A stretch of 64,000 bases of DNA, taken from NCBI GenBank assembly GCA_963457665.1, contig OY735215.1, positions 41,749,325 to 41,813,324 on the forward strand. The letters are read 5' to 3'. A program made the position numbers and the translations under genes. Below the pieces are notes generated by a model. The model had not been told where the DNA came from. It made no database searches and saw only the letters and a list, made by a program, of their open reading frames with translations. The stretch is from Thysanoteuthis rhombus. Taxonomy: Eukaryota; Mollusca; Cephalopoda; Oegopsida; Thysanoteuthidae. Numbering within the stretch: position 1 is the stretch's first letter; the number at the start of each line of letters is the position of its first letter. Positions 22,596-32,962 of this stretch are shown here, piece after piece.

Positions 22596-22655
22596 TAAAG
22601 TGGCAACCTAATCAGTTGCAGGTTCGATTCCTACAGCAACCCTATATTTCTTAGA
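22596..22655 (+). repeat. tRNA 3'-half-like sequence, plus strand
   Basis: GGTTCGATTCC is a perfect B box within TAATCAGTTGCAGG..., matching the minus-strand CTGATCAGTTGCAA segment of the neighbouring head. No A box was found in this orientation, so this is a partial copy in inverted arrangement. Confidence 0.5.
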
Positions 22656-22737
22656 TTGTTTATTTCTATTCACAACTATCTAAGCCAAGTGACTTGCTCT
22701 CCGTGTAACACCGGGAGATTATTTCAAATACACCCTC

Positions 22738-22770
22738 CATATATATATATATATATATATATGGGGGGGG
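22738..22770. repeat. (AT)n followed by a G run
   Basis: Short AT array ending in about nine Gs. Confidence 0.9.
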
Positions 22771-23174
22771 GGTTAAAAAGAGATAAGTGAAGAATAGCAT
22801 ACACACATATATTTGTTTGCTGGATATTTCATCTTTTTTACATCATAGAGTTATTTTTCACTCAATATAGCAGGGGTGAACAAAAAAACAAAATACCCCC
22901 CCCCGAAACAAACCAAAATCAGTACATTCACAATCGGCGCCTCTTTATAGGATCATAAAGTTGGTCACTTCCTGTAAAACAACCTAGTAGGATGGACAAG
23001 CCCATAAGTTGATTGTTTGTAAAGAATTTGATTATATCTGATTGGTGCAAACATAATAATGTTTTTCGTTATTTTAAACTTCGATGCTTAATTTTGGAAT
23101 AAAGTATGATTTATTTATGTTCATATCTATTTAAGTTGAACGTTCTCTTCTCACTATTTTCCTCTTGTTTATTT
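22771..23174. other. no gene seen
   Basis: AT-rich with a C-run near 22900; no coding signal. Confidence 0.4.
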
Positions 23175-23545
23175 GAGACCGTCGAATCAAGAACTGGAAA
23201 AAAGTCCAATTCGAGTAATTTTGTCAAATGAATTCAAAATAAGACGCAAATCAGAGAGAACCGCTGACAATATCAACCAAGTATTTGGTGAGGGGACCTT
23301 CAACGAATATCCTAGTCCACATCCCCAAAACTTTGAGACAGGGGTGAGAGCCTGTGACTAACGACGTGCAATGGAAGACTATTATTGAGGCAAACCCATG
23401 CAAAACGACTCGAGAAGTTGCAGAGAAACGAAACGTTGTGAATCCAATGGTTGTTCGACATTTGGATCATATTGAGAAAGGAAAGAAAAAACAACAAAAA
23501 AAGAGCAGAAAACAAAAGATTGACATGTAGCACGAATGACCCTGT
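23175..23545 (+). pseudogene. mariner-type transposase N-terminal fossil
   Basis: Plus-strand translation gives FKIRRKSERTADNINQVFGE, matching the first helix-turn-helix of mariner transposases (the family has NINxxFGEG...NE). A shifted frame then gives KTTREVAEKRNV and VVRHLDHIEKGKK, matching the second helix-turn-helix (TTREVAEELNVS...RHLKxIGK). The catalytic DDD region is absent, as are recognisable terminal inverted repeats. The piece is frameshifted and has an internal stop. It is a truncated, old DNA transposon copy. Confidence 0.8.
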
Positions 23546-24487
23546 ATTAATTTAACAAACTAGGCTACGAAACTCTACCTCACCCAGCTCAACAGACGCC
23601 TCTCCGACCAACTACTACTTTTCCGAATCGCCTCCAAAGAATCCATCGGTTCCAGAACCTCAGAATTCTATGCTTCCAGAATAATAGATTTTTTTCTAGT
23701 TTGCAAAAATGTGTTGATTTTCAAGGTACCTTATTTTATTTGATAACTTTTATCTTAAACTAAGATACTCTGCTTTAGATTTGATGGGAGAAAACTGCAA
23801 TTATTTTTGCACCAACCAAATCGATTCAAGACAAGAATGAAATCTTTGCTTACAAAGTTAGATAAAAGAAAAAAAGATGGTGACTATCCGACCAGCTTTT
23901 TTGAAGAATGGGAATGTGCCTGAAAATCATCAAACCAGAAAACATTAGGGTATAATTTATCGGTTTTTAATGTACTTCCTCGTTATTTTGTAGTGTTTAT
24001 AATCACCGATTATAAAACGATAAATTACCATTTATAAAAGAAATAAACTATAACAGTTATTGATTCAGCATCCTTTCCTTTTCCATGATAAAAAGCATTT
24101 CGCTGAAAAATTTGGACCTTTCTTTAACTTCCCGCTTGTACGGAAACGTCATTTTATCTCAGCTGTTTCCAAACTTGAGTCAGCAGACCCAGGTATGGGG
24201 CTGTGGATTTTCCAAAAAGGTATGCGTGGAAATCTGCGAGAGTAAGTAGAACTTTCAAATGCCTGGGGTTTGTGAACTTGTTGAGAGCAGAAATTTCTAA
24301 AAACCTAAATACCGTAGGGAAATTCATTCAAATAAAAGAGGCCCCTTAAAATACGAAACCGAGGAATCGATGGAGGATCTAACGAGGCTCGATCTCATCA
24401 CCCAAGCAGAGATCTCCGAGACTAACGGTGAGTGGTCCCCTCATCCCTGATAAGAATCAACTAAACTCTATTTAGTCTGGCTCATGA
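23546..24487. other. no gene seen
   Basis: AT-rich. A somewhat GC-richer block at about 24360-24480 (ATCTAACGAGGCTCG...) has no identity I can name. Confidence 0.4.
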
Positions 24488-24488
24488 T

Positions 24489-24553
<65 letters not shown>

Positions 24554-24584
24554 GGATTTAATCCATTCAACAAGCAAAAAGAAA

Positions 24585-24629
<45 letters not shown>

Positions 24630-24644
24630 CATTATTATTATTAG
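24488..24644. repeat. (AT)n and (ATT)n arrays
   Basis: (AT)n at about 24488-24549. (ATT)n at about 24584-24644 is the (TAA)n tail of the minus-strand LINE that starts at 24645. Confidence 0.97.
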
Positions 24645-25998
24645 CAATCTCACACCAGTTGCCTGGTGGTAACCGCTAGAGTTTGAGTGACAGCAAGTCT
24701 CCTCAAGTCTCCAGCCCTCCTCTCCTAGTACTCATAGGTCGCAGTAATTCTGCGATTTACAGCTTCACACCGGTTGCCCAGTGGTTAACGCTGAAGGCTG
24801 AGTGACAATAAGTCTCCTCAGGTCTTCAGCTAACGTCTCCTCTCTCTTTCGCATATCATGACAGAGCTACGATTCGTTGCAGTCCTTATATCTCTAGCAC
24901 CTTCCTCAGTATCCGTGCAGTTCCCAGCAGTGCTGTGGTCTGTACGGTCTCTATCCTCCCCCTAATCCCGATCTCCTCCAGTCTCTCCCTCAGCGTTTTG
25001 GGGACAGTTCCTAGTGCTCCCACTATGACCGGTACTTCCCTGGTTTTCATGTTCCACATTTTCTTTAACTCCCTTGCTAGGTCCTGGTATTTTTCCCTTT
25101 TTTCATCCTCCTTCTTTTTTACTCTATGGTCTGCAGGTACAGCAACGTCTACTATTTGGCAGGCCCTCCTTTTTTTGTCTACTATTACTAAGTCCGGCCT
25201 TCTTGCCTGGATGAGGTGGTCAGTTTGGATGTCAAAGTCCCACAGTAGTTTGTGGTTGTCATTCTCCAAAACTGCCTCTGGCTTGTGCTGATACCACTTT
25301 TCCACATGGTTGAATCCCATTTGTTTACTTAGTTCCCAGTGTATCATAGTTGCTACTCTATCGTGTCTATGCTTATACTCCTTCTGGGCGAGTTGGCTAC
25401 ATTCACTAGTTATGTGGTTTACTGTCTCATCTCTTTCACCGCACATGCGGCATTTGCTGTTTGTCTGTGTTCTGTCGATTTTTGCTTTTATGTAGTTTGT
25501 CCTTATGCTTTTGTTTTGGGCTGCCATGATGAGCGATTCTGTTTCTCTCTTAAGGTTTCCCTTTCGTAACCACGTCCATGATTTCTCGTCTGCTATATCT
25601 TTTATCTGTCTTTTAAACTCGCCGTACAATTTTTTCCCTTCCCACTTTTCTTTTCTAGTTTGCTGTACTGTTCCATTGTTTTCTACTTTATTGTTTGTTG
25701 CACTATCCCTCGCGCTCTTTATGATTTCTTCACTATTTGTTTGTACATATCTATCTATGACTACTTTAGCTCTCTGGACACAATCTTCTATGCTGATGAG
25801 CCCCCTACCACCTTCTTTTCTCTTAACGTATAGCCTATCTGTATCATCCCTAGGGTGTAATGCTTTATGCATCGTCATAAGTTTCCTTGTTCGCCTATCC
25901 ATTGATTGGAGCTCTTCCTTTGTCCATCCTAGGAATGGTCCTGTATACCTAACTACTGACACAGCCCAGGTGTTCATTCCTTTTATTAGATTTCTGCT
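24645..25998 (-). mobile_element. R4/Dong-like LINE, young 5'-truncated copy 1
   Basis: About 1.35 kb minus-strand copy flanked by (TAA)n on both sides. It holds an open 3' coding part and a 3' UTR of about 240 bp. The UTR contains two tandem related blocks, each starting TCACACC-(A/G)GTTGCC. The encoded residues differ from the 51830-53602 copy at 13 of 363 positions by my count, so both are recent. It is truncated at its 5' end just upstream of RNLIKGMNTW. Confidence 0.95.
24886..25977 (-). CDS. R4/Dong-like LINE ORF, C-terminal part: RT thumb, zinc knuckle and restriction-like endonuclease
   Basis: 363 codons, 5'-truncated, open to the natural stop. The first Met is internal: the frame continues upstream as SRNLIKG to the TAA border, so this is not a true start. 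Residues 176-193 form a CCHC knuckle, C176, C179, H188, C193 (CRMCG...NHITSEC). A PD-D/E-type restriction-like endonuclease follows, with R260-P261-D262 (RRPDLVIVD), D277 in QIVDVAVP and KYQDL at 296-300. It ends IVGALGTVPKTL... and LLGTARILRKVLEI. In R2/R4/Dong LINEs this nuclease nicks the target to prime reverse transcription. Without RT motifs A-C this copy cannot move by itself. Confidence 0.9.
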   Translation of the reverse strand: MNTWAVSVVRYTGPFLGWTKEELQSMDRRTRKLMTMHKALHPRDDTDRLYVKRKEGGRGLISIEDCVQRAKVVIDRYVQTNSEEIIKSARDSATNNKVENNGTVQQTRKEKWEGKKLYGEFKRQIKDIADEKSWTWLRKGNLKRETESLIMAAQNKSIRTNYIKAKIDRTQTNSKCRMCGERDETVNHITSECSQLAQKEYKHRHDRVATMIHWELSKQMGFNHVEKWYQHKPEAVLENDNHKLLWDFDIQTDHLIQARRPDLVIVDKKRRACQIVDVAVPADHRVKKKEDEKREKYQDLARELKKMWNMKTREVPVIVGALGTVPKTLRERLEEIGIRGRIETVQTTALLGTARILRKVLEI

Positions 25999-26038
25999 AT
26001 ATTATTATTATTATCATTATTATTATTATTATTATTAG
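25999..26038. repeat. (TTA)n junction between two LINE copies
   Basis: 5' border of young copy 1 and, by position, the TAA tail of the older element to the right. Confidence 0.95.
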
Positions 26039-26960
26039 TTCAAGGTATCACTGCTATAATGCAGAGTTGTCTTGTCTTTCATCCTTTAATCCTAATCAAC
26101 TAGATTCTAAGATGATGCTTTTAAGAGTAGTGACTTTAGATTTGTTTGATTTTAAGGTCCACGGTGTACAGTCAGGAGATACTTTTTGAGATTTGTTTTT
26201 CTGCTCCCAATGCTCCAATAACAATTGGTACGATCTCAATCGATTTTTTCCATAGTTTTTGCAGTTCAAGTCAGGGTATTTTTGTATTTTCCCTCTTTCT
26301 ACCCATTCAATATCCCCGTCTTCTGGGTATGAAACATCAATCAATACAGCCCGATTGCCTTCTAATATTGATAACGTCTGGCCTTCTGACTGTAATTTTT
26401 CTGTCAGTGATAGTGTTAAAATCATAAAGTAATTTGGGTTGTTCATTCTCTAATGCAGTTACAGATGTATGCTCCCACAGATTTTAGGTTCTTCCGAAAC
26501 CTGCTACTCTGCATAAACCCCAATGAACTATTATTGCTACTGGGTTATATCTCTCAAAGTATATAGTTTGAGCTATTTTTGAACAGACAAATACTATGTG
26601 TTCTGCTGCTTCCTGATATTCATTACCAGCTCGACACTTGTCTGGTGATTTTGTTTCAAGAATACAATGTACATACCAGTTGACATTCAATGTCCGATCC
26701 TGAACCCCGCTTACAGATTCAAAACGAACTTTATTAAGCCACTGACATGTCTATAGATCTATTTCGTCAATTAATTCCGCCCATTTTTCGTGTAAGGTTT
26801 TGTTTCATCTTGCACTTTATTCTCCTTTGATCTTCTTTTCAGTTTGTGACTTATTGTATTTGACGAGACCCTTTGAAGCCAAGTCCTTACCTCTAACCAG
26901 GTCTCAATCAATGGCGAGAGAATGCGTGTGGATATGCTAAATCTATCCTATAGAAGAGAG
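26039..26960 (-). mobile_element. older R4-like (REL-endonuclease) LINE, 3' fragment
   Basis: A diverged relative of the R4/Dong-like family. Minus-strand reading gives ...VSGVQDRTLNVNWYVHCI..., aligning with the ETESLIMAAQNKSIRTNYIK segment. A knuckle-like CRAGNEYQEAAEHIVFVC follows, then SKIAQTIYFERYNPVAIIVH (compare SQLAQKEYKHRHDRVATMIH), an endonuclease-like AVLIDVSYPEDG, and, in another frame, VPIVIGALG. It carries frameshifts and is much more decayed than copy 1. A separate LINE lineage is likely, not just an old copy of the same subfamily. Confidence 0.75.
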
Positions 26961-27474
26961 ATATACTAGTTATGTTAGTACCACCAAAATAATTTCAAGT
27001 ATAAGATTAATTACAAACGTGAAATTATTGAAAGTTATGCAAATAACACTTTTTTTGTGCATGGTCTGTGTTATCTGGAATTTCTTATTTCATTTTCCGA
27101 AAGCAGGGTTTTCCAGGTATCCTATTTGAATGCACCTCCACAAAAGTAAAATGTGACACAAGATTGTTTTTAAATTTGGATAGGGATAGAGAATCCATAG
27201 AAAATTGCTCCAGGTCTCGTAACTAGTGTCCCGAAGGTGTCGGGATAAGTCTGACCCACCCTTCTTAGTGCAATACGACAGCACAGCCCCTGGGCAAACT
27301 GCTTTCCCGCGACTGGGCCAAGTAAATATTTGAGGCCCTAAGACGAATCCTAAGGCCTCAATGAGATTAGGTATGCTGCGTCTCAGTACCCGTCAACAAA
27401 TTAAATCCCCCCAGCTCAATGGCTGTGAAAGTGCAGGTACTACACTATGGTCAATGCCATATCATTTGGATAGT
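26961..27474. other. no gene seen
   Basis: Unassigned sequence between LINE-like stretches. Confidence 0.35.
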
Positions 27475-28060
27475 TGTTATATTCATTTCTAATTTTTCCT
27501 TCCAAGTCTCTCTACTTGGATAGTTTTTTTTAACTTTTCTGACTGATACGTTACGTTTTGCTTTTACTTCTATGGTTATTTGTGGGCATGTCTTTTCTTC
27601 GGCGTCTTTAATCACAATGTCTGGTCAATTAGATTATATTGTTTTCTCCGTGAGTATAATAAGTTCCATGTAATAGAAGCGTAGCCAATTTCTGTGACTG
27701 GCTCTGAGTAGTGATCGTATGCTTTTTCTGTCATAGTATGCCATAGTATTGGTAGATTCTTCAGCAGATGTATTCTCCCACCCTATCACGTATTTTCTTA
27801 CATCCTCGTCGGGGTTTGAACGGAGTATCCTGCAAGTGATCTGTCATTCCAGTAGACATCAGAAAATGTCAGCTCCATTTTCAATCACATTGACTATAAA
27901 GTTGCAGGTAAAAAAGACATTGGTCTTGTGCTACTAGGATAAAACCCTGTTTCAGCTTCCGTTCCAGAGCTTTTGCAATTACTCATTGAGATAAGTTCAT
28001 CTAAATCAACATGGTTGGTACGAGTTGGATATTGACCGTGCAGTGGTTTACTTTGCTAAC
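27475..28060 (-). pseudogene. possible decayed retroelement coding remnant
   Basis: Minus-strand frames give DIVIKDAEEKTCPQITIEV, loosely resembling the PDLVIVDKKxxxCQIVDV part of restriction-like endonucleases, and upstream RASHRNWLRFYYMELIILTE. The frame is interrupted. It could be an older REL-LINE or an unrelated old gene; I am not sure. Confidence 0.25.
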
Positions 28061-28647
28061 TTCGCTGTATTCCTTACACAGCCTCCTCTTTCACCTTTGT
28101 TTTTTTTTATCGTCTTAGCTACTGTAGAGGGTAGTTATAATATTTCAGGATTGTTATTGGTTTTTTCTTCTATCATTATCATTATTGAACAATCGAATCC
28201 ATCGAAGATGATGAGAGGTTCTACCCTTTTCTATATGTAAATATGTGCGTGTGTTCTAGGAGTAGTTCTCTAGGACATAACTTTTTGTCTAAAGAATCGA
28301 CAATTTGTCTCAGTGCGCCACTGGACCTTTTCTTAAAGTGCTTCTTCGATTTTTTTAAAAAAAACCCAAAATCTTTCCGACCTTATCCTGACAAATTTAC
28401 CAACAGCATCTAGATTCCCAAGACTCTACACGATTCAATATGTTTTTTTTTACTCTATTTTGAATGTTTCCCTCTCCAAAACGCCAGTGATATCATAAAT
28501 AAAATGTATTCAGACCATATTTATTCTTCGAAAAAGTTCTACTTTTTTTTCATTTTGACGCTACGGTGGTTCAAATATTGACTACGAAGTTGATGTTGCT
28601 GTTGATGTTGTTGTCCTTCTTGTTCTTGTTCATGTTGTTCTTTTTCT
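28061..28647. other. no gene seen
   Basis: AT-rich. A (GTTGATGTT)-like imperfect run lies at about 28590-28640. Confidence 0.4.
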
Positions 28648-28745
28648 AATCTCATAACCTTGCAAAATTGTAATGGCCTCCATCCCTTAGGAAACATAGA
28701 ATATGGAAAACCACAATCCTAAATCACCTTCCCGTTACCGTCGAT
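28648..28745 (+). repeat. short dispersed repeat, copy 1 of a pair
   Basis: TCTCATAACCTTGCAAAATTG...CACCTTCCCGTTAC block of about 100 bp, repeated in direct orientation at 29103-29205. Confidence 0.7.
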
Positions 28746-29102
28746 TATGAGGGTTTAAAACAAAAGGCAGAGGAGCAAAACCGTCCACCAACACTCAGAA
28801 ACTTATATTAATAATATAGTTGAGTAATAGATAGTCTTTCGACGTGTATTTGAAATAAAGTTTAGTGTATAGGTCTATAAAAAACAAAAGAAGTAAAACA
28901 AAAACGAAAACAAAAAAACGCCTATAGTGTACGTGTGTGTGATTGAAGGAATCCATACGTTCGCATTTGTTTCTTGTTCGGGGAAATAAAGATTTCGATT
29001 TCTCACTTTAAATGACTCGGATACCTCAGGAATTGCTTCCTTCATGCCGAGGGCAAGTGTAAAGAAAGATTTTATCACCTTTATCTTGGGAGACATTCAT
29101 TT

Positions 29103-29205
29103 CTCATAACCTTACAAAATTGCAACGCTCCCGTCCCTCGGGAGACATGGAGTATGGAAGCTACCATCTTAAATAACCTTCCCGTTACTGGCCGCCATTT
29201 TTAAC
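29103..29205 (+). repeat. short dispersed repeat, copy 2 of a pair
   Basis: TCTCATAACCTTACAAAATTG...AACCTTCCCGTTAC, similar to 28648-28745 about 455 bp away. The intervening DNA is not obviously repeated. Confidence 0.7.
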
Positions 29206-29224
29206 TCCATATCTTTATGGATCT

Positions 29225-29705
29225 ATGTATTTATGTATTCAGGCATATTCTTAGAAACTGTGAACCAAAACTGTCACCACAACTATTTAGATAGGTTTCT
29301 TCAGTTTTCAAGTCGGTCCAGATGGTTGACTATCTATGTATCACACATACAGGCCGCACCAATTGATGTAAAGGGCATAAAATTTCAACATTTACTCTTT
29401 ATTATGTCAACAACAAAACATTATCTTTTGTTTTTTGAACACCCCCGAATAGGTTTTTAGAGGGGTTTTCGATTTTTAAAGTAAGTTTATGCCAAATTAA
29501 TCCTTTCGTTAGCATTCAAAATTATTCATTTTTGTGCTTTGAAAATCCAACCATTTTAATGATCACTGCCCAACAAAACGCAAGAGTAGTACCTTGTCCG
29601 TCGATCCCCCTTTTTCCAATATTGTAATTGATCAACCCCAACACAGCATTCTGTCAAAAGACGTTGATCAGATGACGTTTTCTATCGAGTGACTATCTAC
29701 TTCAA
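29225..29705 (+). repeat. dispersed repeat family B, copy 3 (longest)
   Basis: Contains AAACTGTCACCACAACT, CAAGTCGGTCCAGATGG, GTAAGTTTATGCCAAATT, CACTGCCCAACAAAACG, a TCTGTCAAAAGACGTTG block and a final TTTTCTATCGAGTGACT. It is the most complete of the five copies seen. Confidence 0.75.
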
Positions 29706-30344
29706 GGTTATGAACTTAATTTCTTTTCCTTTCTCTTGGCTGTTTGTCATCCTGTATTCATTTCCTCTACATCATTGCTTTGTTTGTTTCCCATCTTGGA
29801 AAACATTCACTGCTTCCCCCGTTATCCGAGTGTAAAGTGTTCCAATAAAAACCCTTTCGTAAACCGAAATAGCATTAGGAGAATTTATTTGGCGAAATGC
29901 TTCAAGACCTCCGAAATGGTGATGGTGATACGTTAGAGGTTGGCATGGGGGGACTTATAAGAGACTCGGTATAGGAAGGAGGGGAAAATGGCGAGTGCTC
30001 GCTCTAACGGCTTATTTGACCGCTTTTGGGGTCTTTCTCCTTTTTTTTTTGTAAAACAGAAAAAGTGACGCAAAACGAACCTTTGAAAAGTGGGGGATAC
30101 CGAGACTCAATCTTTTTATATACAACTGAAATACGTCATATGTTATATGCTATTGAAAAGTACCTCTGAACATGGATGTAGCCCACCCAAATTTGGTATG
30201 TATAGTCAATGGGCCTAGGGGGAGATTTCAAAACAAATAATTTTTAGAAAATTATAATGCCAAAGTGGAACCTCACTCTCTGTCCATTATACATGTTTTC
30301 TTATCTTATATATTTTATATAAGTATTTAATGGTTATAAAGCGA
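29706..30344. other. no gene seen
   Basis: Unique-looking, with no coding signal. Confidence 0.4.
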
Positions 30345-30790
30345 ACGGAAATTTTCCTTTCCTCTTCAAGGGTTCAGAGGCGAGGGGGATTTTTTCTTGA
30401 AAAATGAAGAGTGACTCGCCCCTTGAAAGGAGTCAAAAATGAACGTCCCATTCTTTTGACGATTCAAAATCGCAGAGAGGTTCTATCTCAGCTTTGTGGG
30501 ATCTAAAGTAAACAGGAAAATCCCCCTTCTTTAAAGATCAAAGTGTAGAGAAACATCTCCTTTTTAAAGGGTCAAGAGCAAATGGATATTTTTCCTCCTT
30601 GTAAGGAGTCAAAAGTGACGACTGACATTTTGTTCTTTTAAGGTGTCAAAAGTGTGAGAAAATTCCACCCCGCTCACTCAAAGAATTAAAAGTGAAGGGA
30701 GACTACTCCTTCCCTTTAAGGAGTCAAAAGTGGAGGCAAACTTTTTCACTTTAAAGGAGTCAAAAGTGAAGGTAAACTTTCTCCACAATC
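30345..30790 (+). repeat. 36-bp degenerate minisatellite, about 10-12 units
   Basis: Units of the type CTTTAAAGGAGTCAAAAGTG. GTCAAAAGTG or its variants occur at about 30432, 30463, 30501, 30537, 30571, 30608, 30645, 30685, 30723 and 30759, spaced 31-40 bp. The last units are the most alike. Confidence 0.85.
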
Positions 30791-30904
30791 AGGGTTTTAT
30801 AGTGTTTGAAAGCTATAGCACTTTTTTAAGTCCTTATATATTCAATAGATACTTCAGCTATCCGTGTACAAAAACTTTGAAGGTTTTAGAGGGGATGAAA
30901 TTCT

Positions 30905-30915
30905 ATGTATCTATG

Positions 30916-30952
<37 letters not shown>

Positions 30953-30975
30953 CAGTCTGCAAATATCTATATATC
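30905..30975 (+). repeat. (TATC)n with CTCAGTCTGCAAATATC spacer
   Basis: A short TATC array followed by the recurrent CTCAGT...ATATC motif. Confidence 0.9.
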
Positions 30976-32399
30976 TACTTACAGGTGAAACAAATTAGCG
31001 GAGATATAACAGAAAGAAGTAAGTGTAACATTTACGTTAATTCGTTGCTAATAGAATACGTATTTGCTGAATTTTTTTCTTTCTAAGCGCGAAGTAGAAT
31101 TGATAAAATATTAATATGTTTTCAAATAATATATTAATTTTCTAATCACTGTGAATTCAATCTTGATAATGAATTGTTTTTATTTAGCTTGCCACCTTTT
31201 TTCACTTCTGAAGTAACTTACACAATTATACGTACAGGAATCATAATGAATTAACCAGAGTTCAAAGCAAATTGAAAGAAAATATCGATGAACCAGTTCT
31301 ACCATCTTCTATTACATCGTTTTCTCACTGCTTGAAAAAAAGGGACAAAAGTCTGCCCCTTCTTCATCATGTACCTTTACAATCTAATCGAGAATGAAAA
31401 CCAGGGACAAAAAAGTGCGTTAAACTGCCTAGCAGAGGGCGCCACTTCCCACATCATAGAGTCTAACTGCTTCCAAATATAGTCCAAAAATAGCGCAATC
31501 CAACTGCAATATGTTTCTCAAGACTTCTTTATTACCAGGATTTCACGCTGTATTAAAAGAGTTATTTGCCCGATCACACATTTAGAATTATTTTACATGA
31601 CTATTGTGGCATGCGGTTCAACACACCATAAAGCCCGGTCCTTTCGAAACATGCCCCTTTGGAACGGACATTGCATTATTATGAAACAAATACAGCAATT
31701 TTATTTATTCATGTTAATTCTAGAAAACGAAGTGGTATTTTCAATATTCTAGACATGAAACACGCAAAAGCAATATCATTGAAAATACTCATAATACACT
31801 CAATTTAACCAATTTTTGCTCTCGGTCCTCCTCCCTGCTAGGGCCCTAAGCTCGAACATGCTCGGCCAATTGGTTTCTGTGCCATTCGCTGTTAATATAA
31901 TTCAAGGTCACAGCCGAAAAGATCGACCCGCACGCTTCGTTTTCACCGGAGTTCCGACCAAGAGAAACTCTGAAAACATTATCCGTCCAAACAGTTGCCC
32001 TTGACTGGCTGTACCCTTCGCTCTTCTCTTGCAGCGAAAACATTCCGTGCAAAGATTAAAAAATAAAGAAAAAGTCGGAAACACAAGTCGAAATCAATAG
32101 TTATTTTCTTCCTTTCTGTGCAGAACCAAGAAATACGATCTCTGCTTTAGGCTTTGCACTGAGATCGGACCAGTGGCATGCGCATGCGTAGCAGACGACT
32201 TGCAGGGCAGCCATAATGGAGAAGGCAGGGCCAGTTGGATTTCTGCTGAAACGCGATTCCGAGATGAGATAAGTAAATATAACCTGTGAACAGCAAATGG
32301 TTTCCGGGTTCATCTCTAAAGACCTGATCTTCACTATTTGCATTTCGTTGCAGTTTTAGTTCATTCTTTCCTCCATCCCCAGGATCGATTTATGTACAG
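30976..32399. other. intergenic, no firm gene
   Basis: Includes a GC-richer part at about 31810-32340. Short frames on both strands there have no recognised domain. See the separate regulatory-motif entry at 32170-32220. Confidence 0.4.
32170..32220. promoter_or_regulatory. NRF-1-like motif near an ATG, weak candidate
   Basis: TGCGCATGCGTA is one base off the NRF-1 palindrome. GCAGCCATAATGGAG starts about 30 bases later, and its ATG opens only 17 codons before a stop. It could be a core promoter and first exon, but no spliced partner was found. Confidence 0.15.
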
Positions 32400-32690
32400 A
32401 TTGTTTGAAATTTTCTTTTTTTTTCTCTCTGTTATTTACTTTATTGAGTGTTTTCACTTTATACTCCTACGGTATTTTCTCCTTTTCTCCAAAAACGATC
32501 TTTCTTACTTTCATTTCTTCCCAACTTTCTTCCTTTTTTCTTTCTTCATTTCTGTCTTTCTTCCCTTCTTTCTTCCCTTCTTTGTTTGTTTCTTCCTTTC
32601 ACTGGTTTCCCTATTTCTGCTTTTTTTTAACGTCTACTTATATTTTCTTCTTTGATTTTTTTTTCATTCCAGTATATTCAAATCTGTATC
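32400..32690 (+). repeat. pyrimidine-rich (TTTC/TTCC) tract
   Basis: C/T-rich plus strand with CTTTCTTCC runs. The Phe-rich frames are artefacts. Confidence 0.75.
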
Positions 32691-32769
32691 TCTAACCTCC
32701 CCTCCTACGTATCTCATTCCATGCCTACCTTTTTATTAACTCCCTACCTCTCAGTCGGTCCTCATCTAA

Positions 32770-32853
32770 CTATCTATCAATCTCAGTTTCTTTTTATATC
32801 TATCTATCTATCTATCTATCTTTGACAAAATCTATCTATCTATCTATCTATCA

Positions 32854-32893
<40 letters not shown>

Positions 32894-32913
32894 CAGTTCA
32901 CATCTATCTATCG

Positions 32914-32944
<31 letters not shown>

Positions 32945-32962
32945 AATCTATCTATCTATTTC
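32770..32962 (+). repeat. (TATC)n array with CTCAGTT spacers
   Basis: Several TATC blocks separated by CTCAGTTTCTTTTTATATC, TTTGACAAAATC and CTCAGTTCACATC. Confidence 0.95.

Noticed and set aside
24660-24800. TTGCCCAGTGGTTAACGC in the LINE 3' UTR resembles a Pol III A box
   Set aside because: It is on the strand opposite to the element, with no B box at the right distance; more likely chance within the duplicated UTR blocks.
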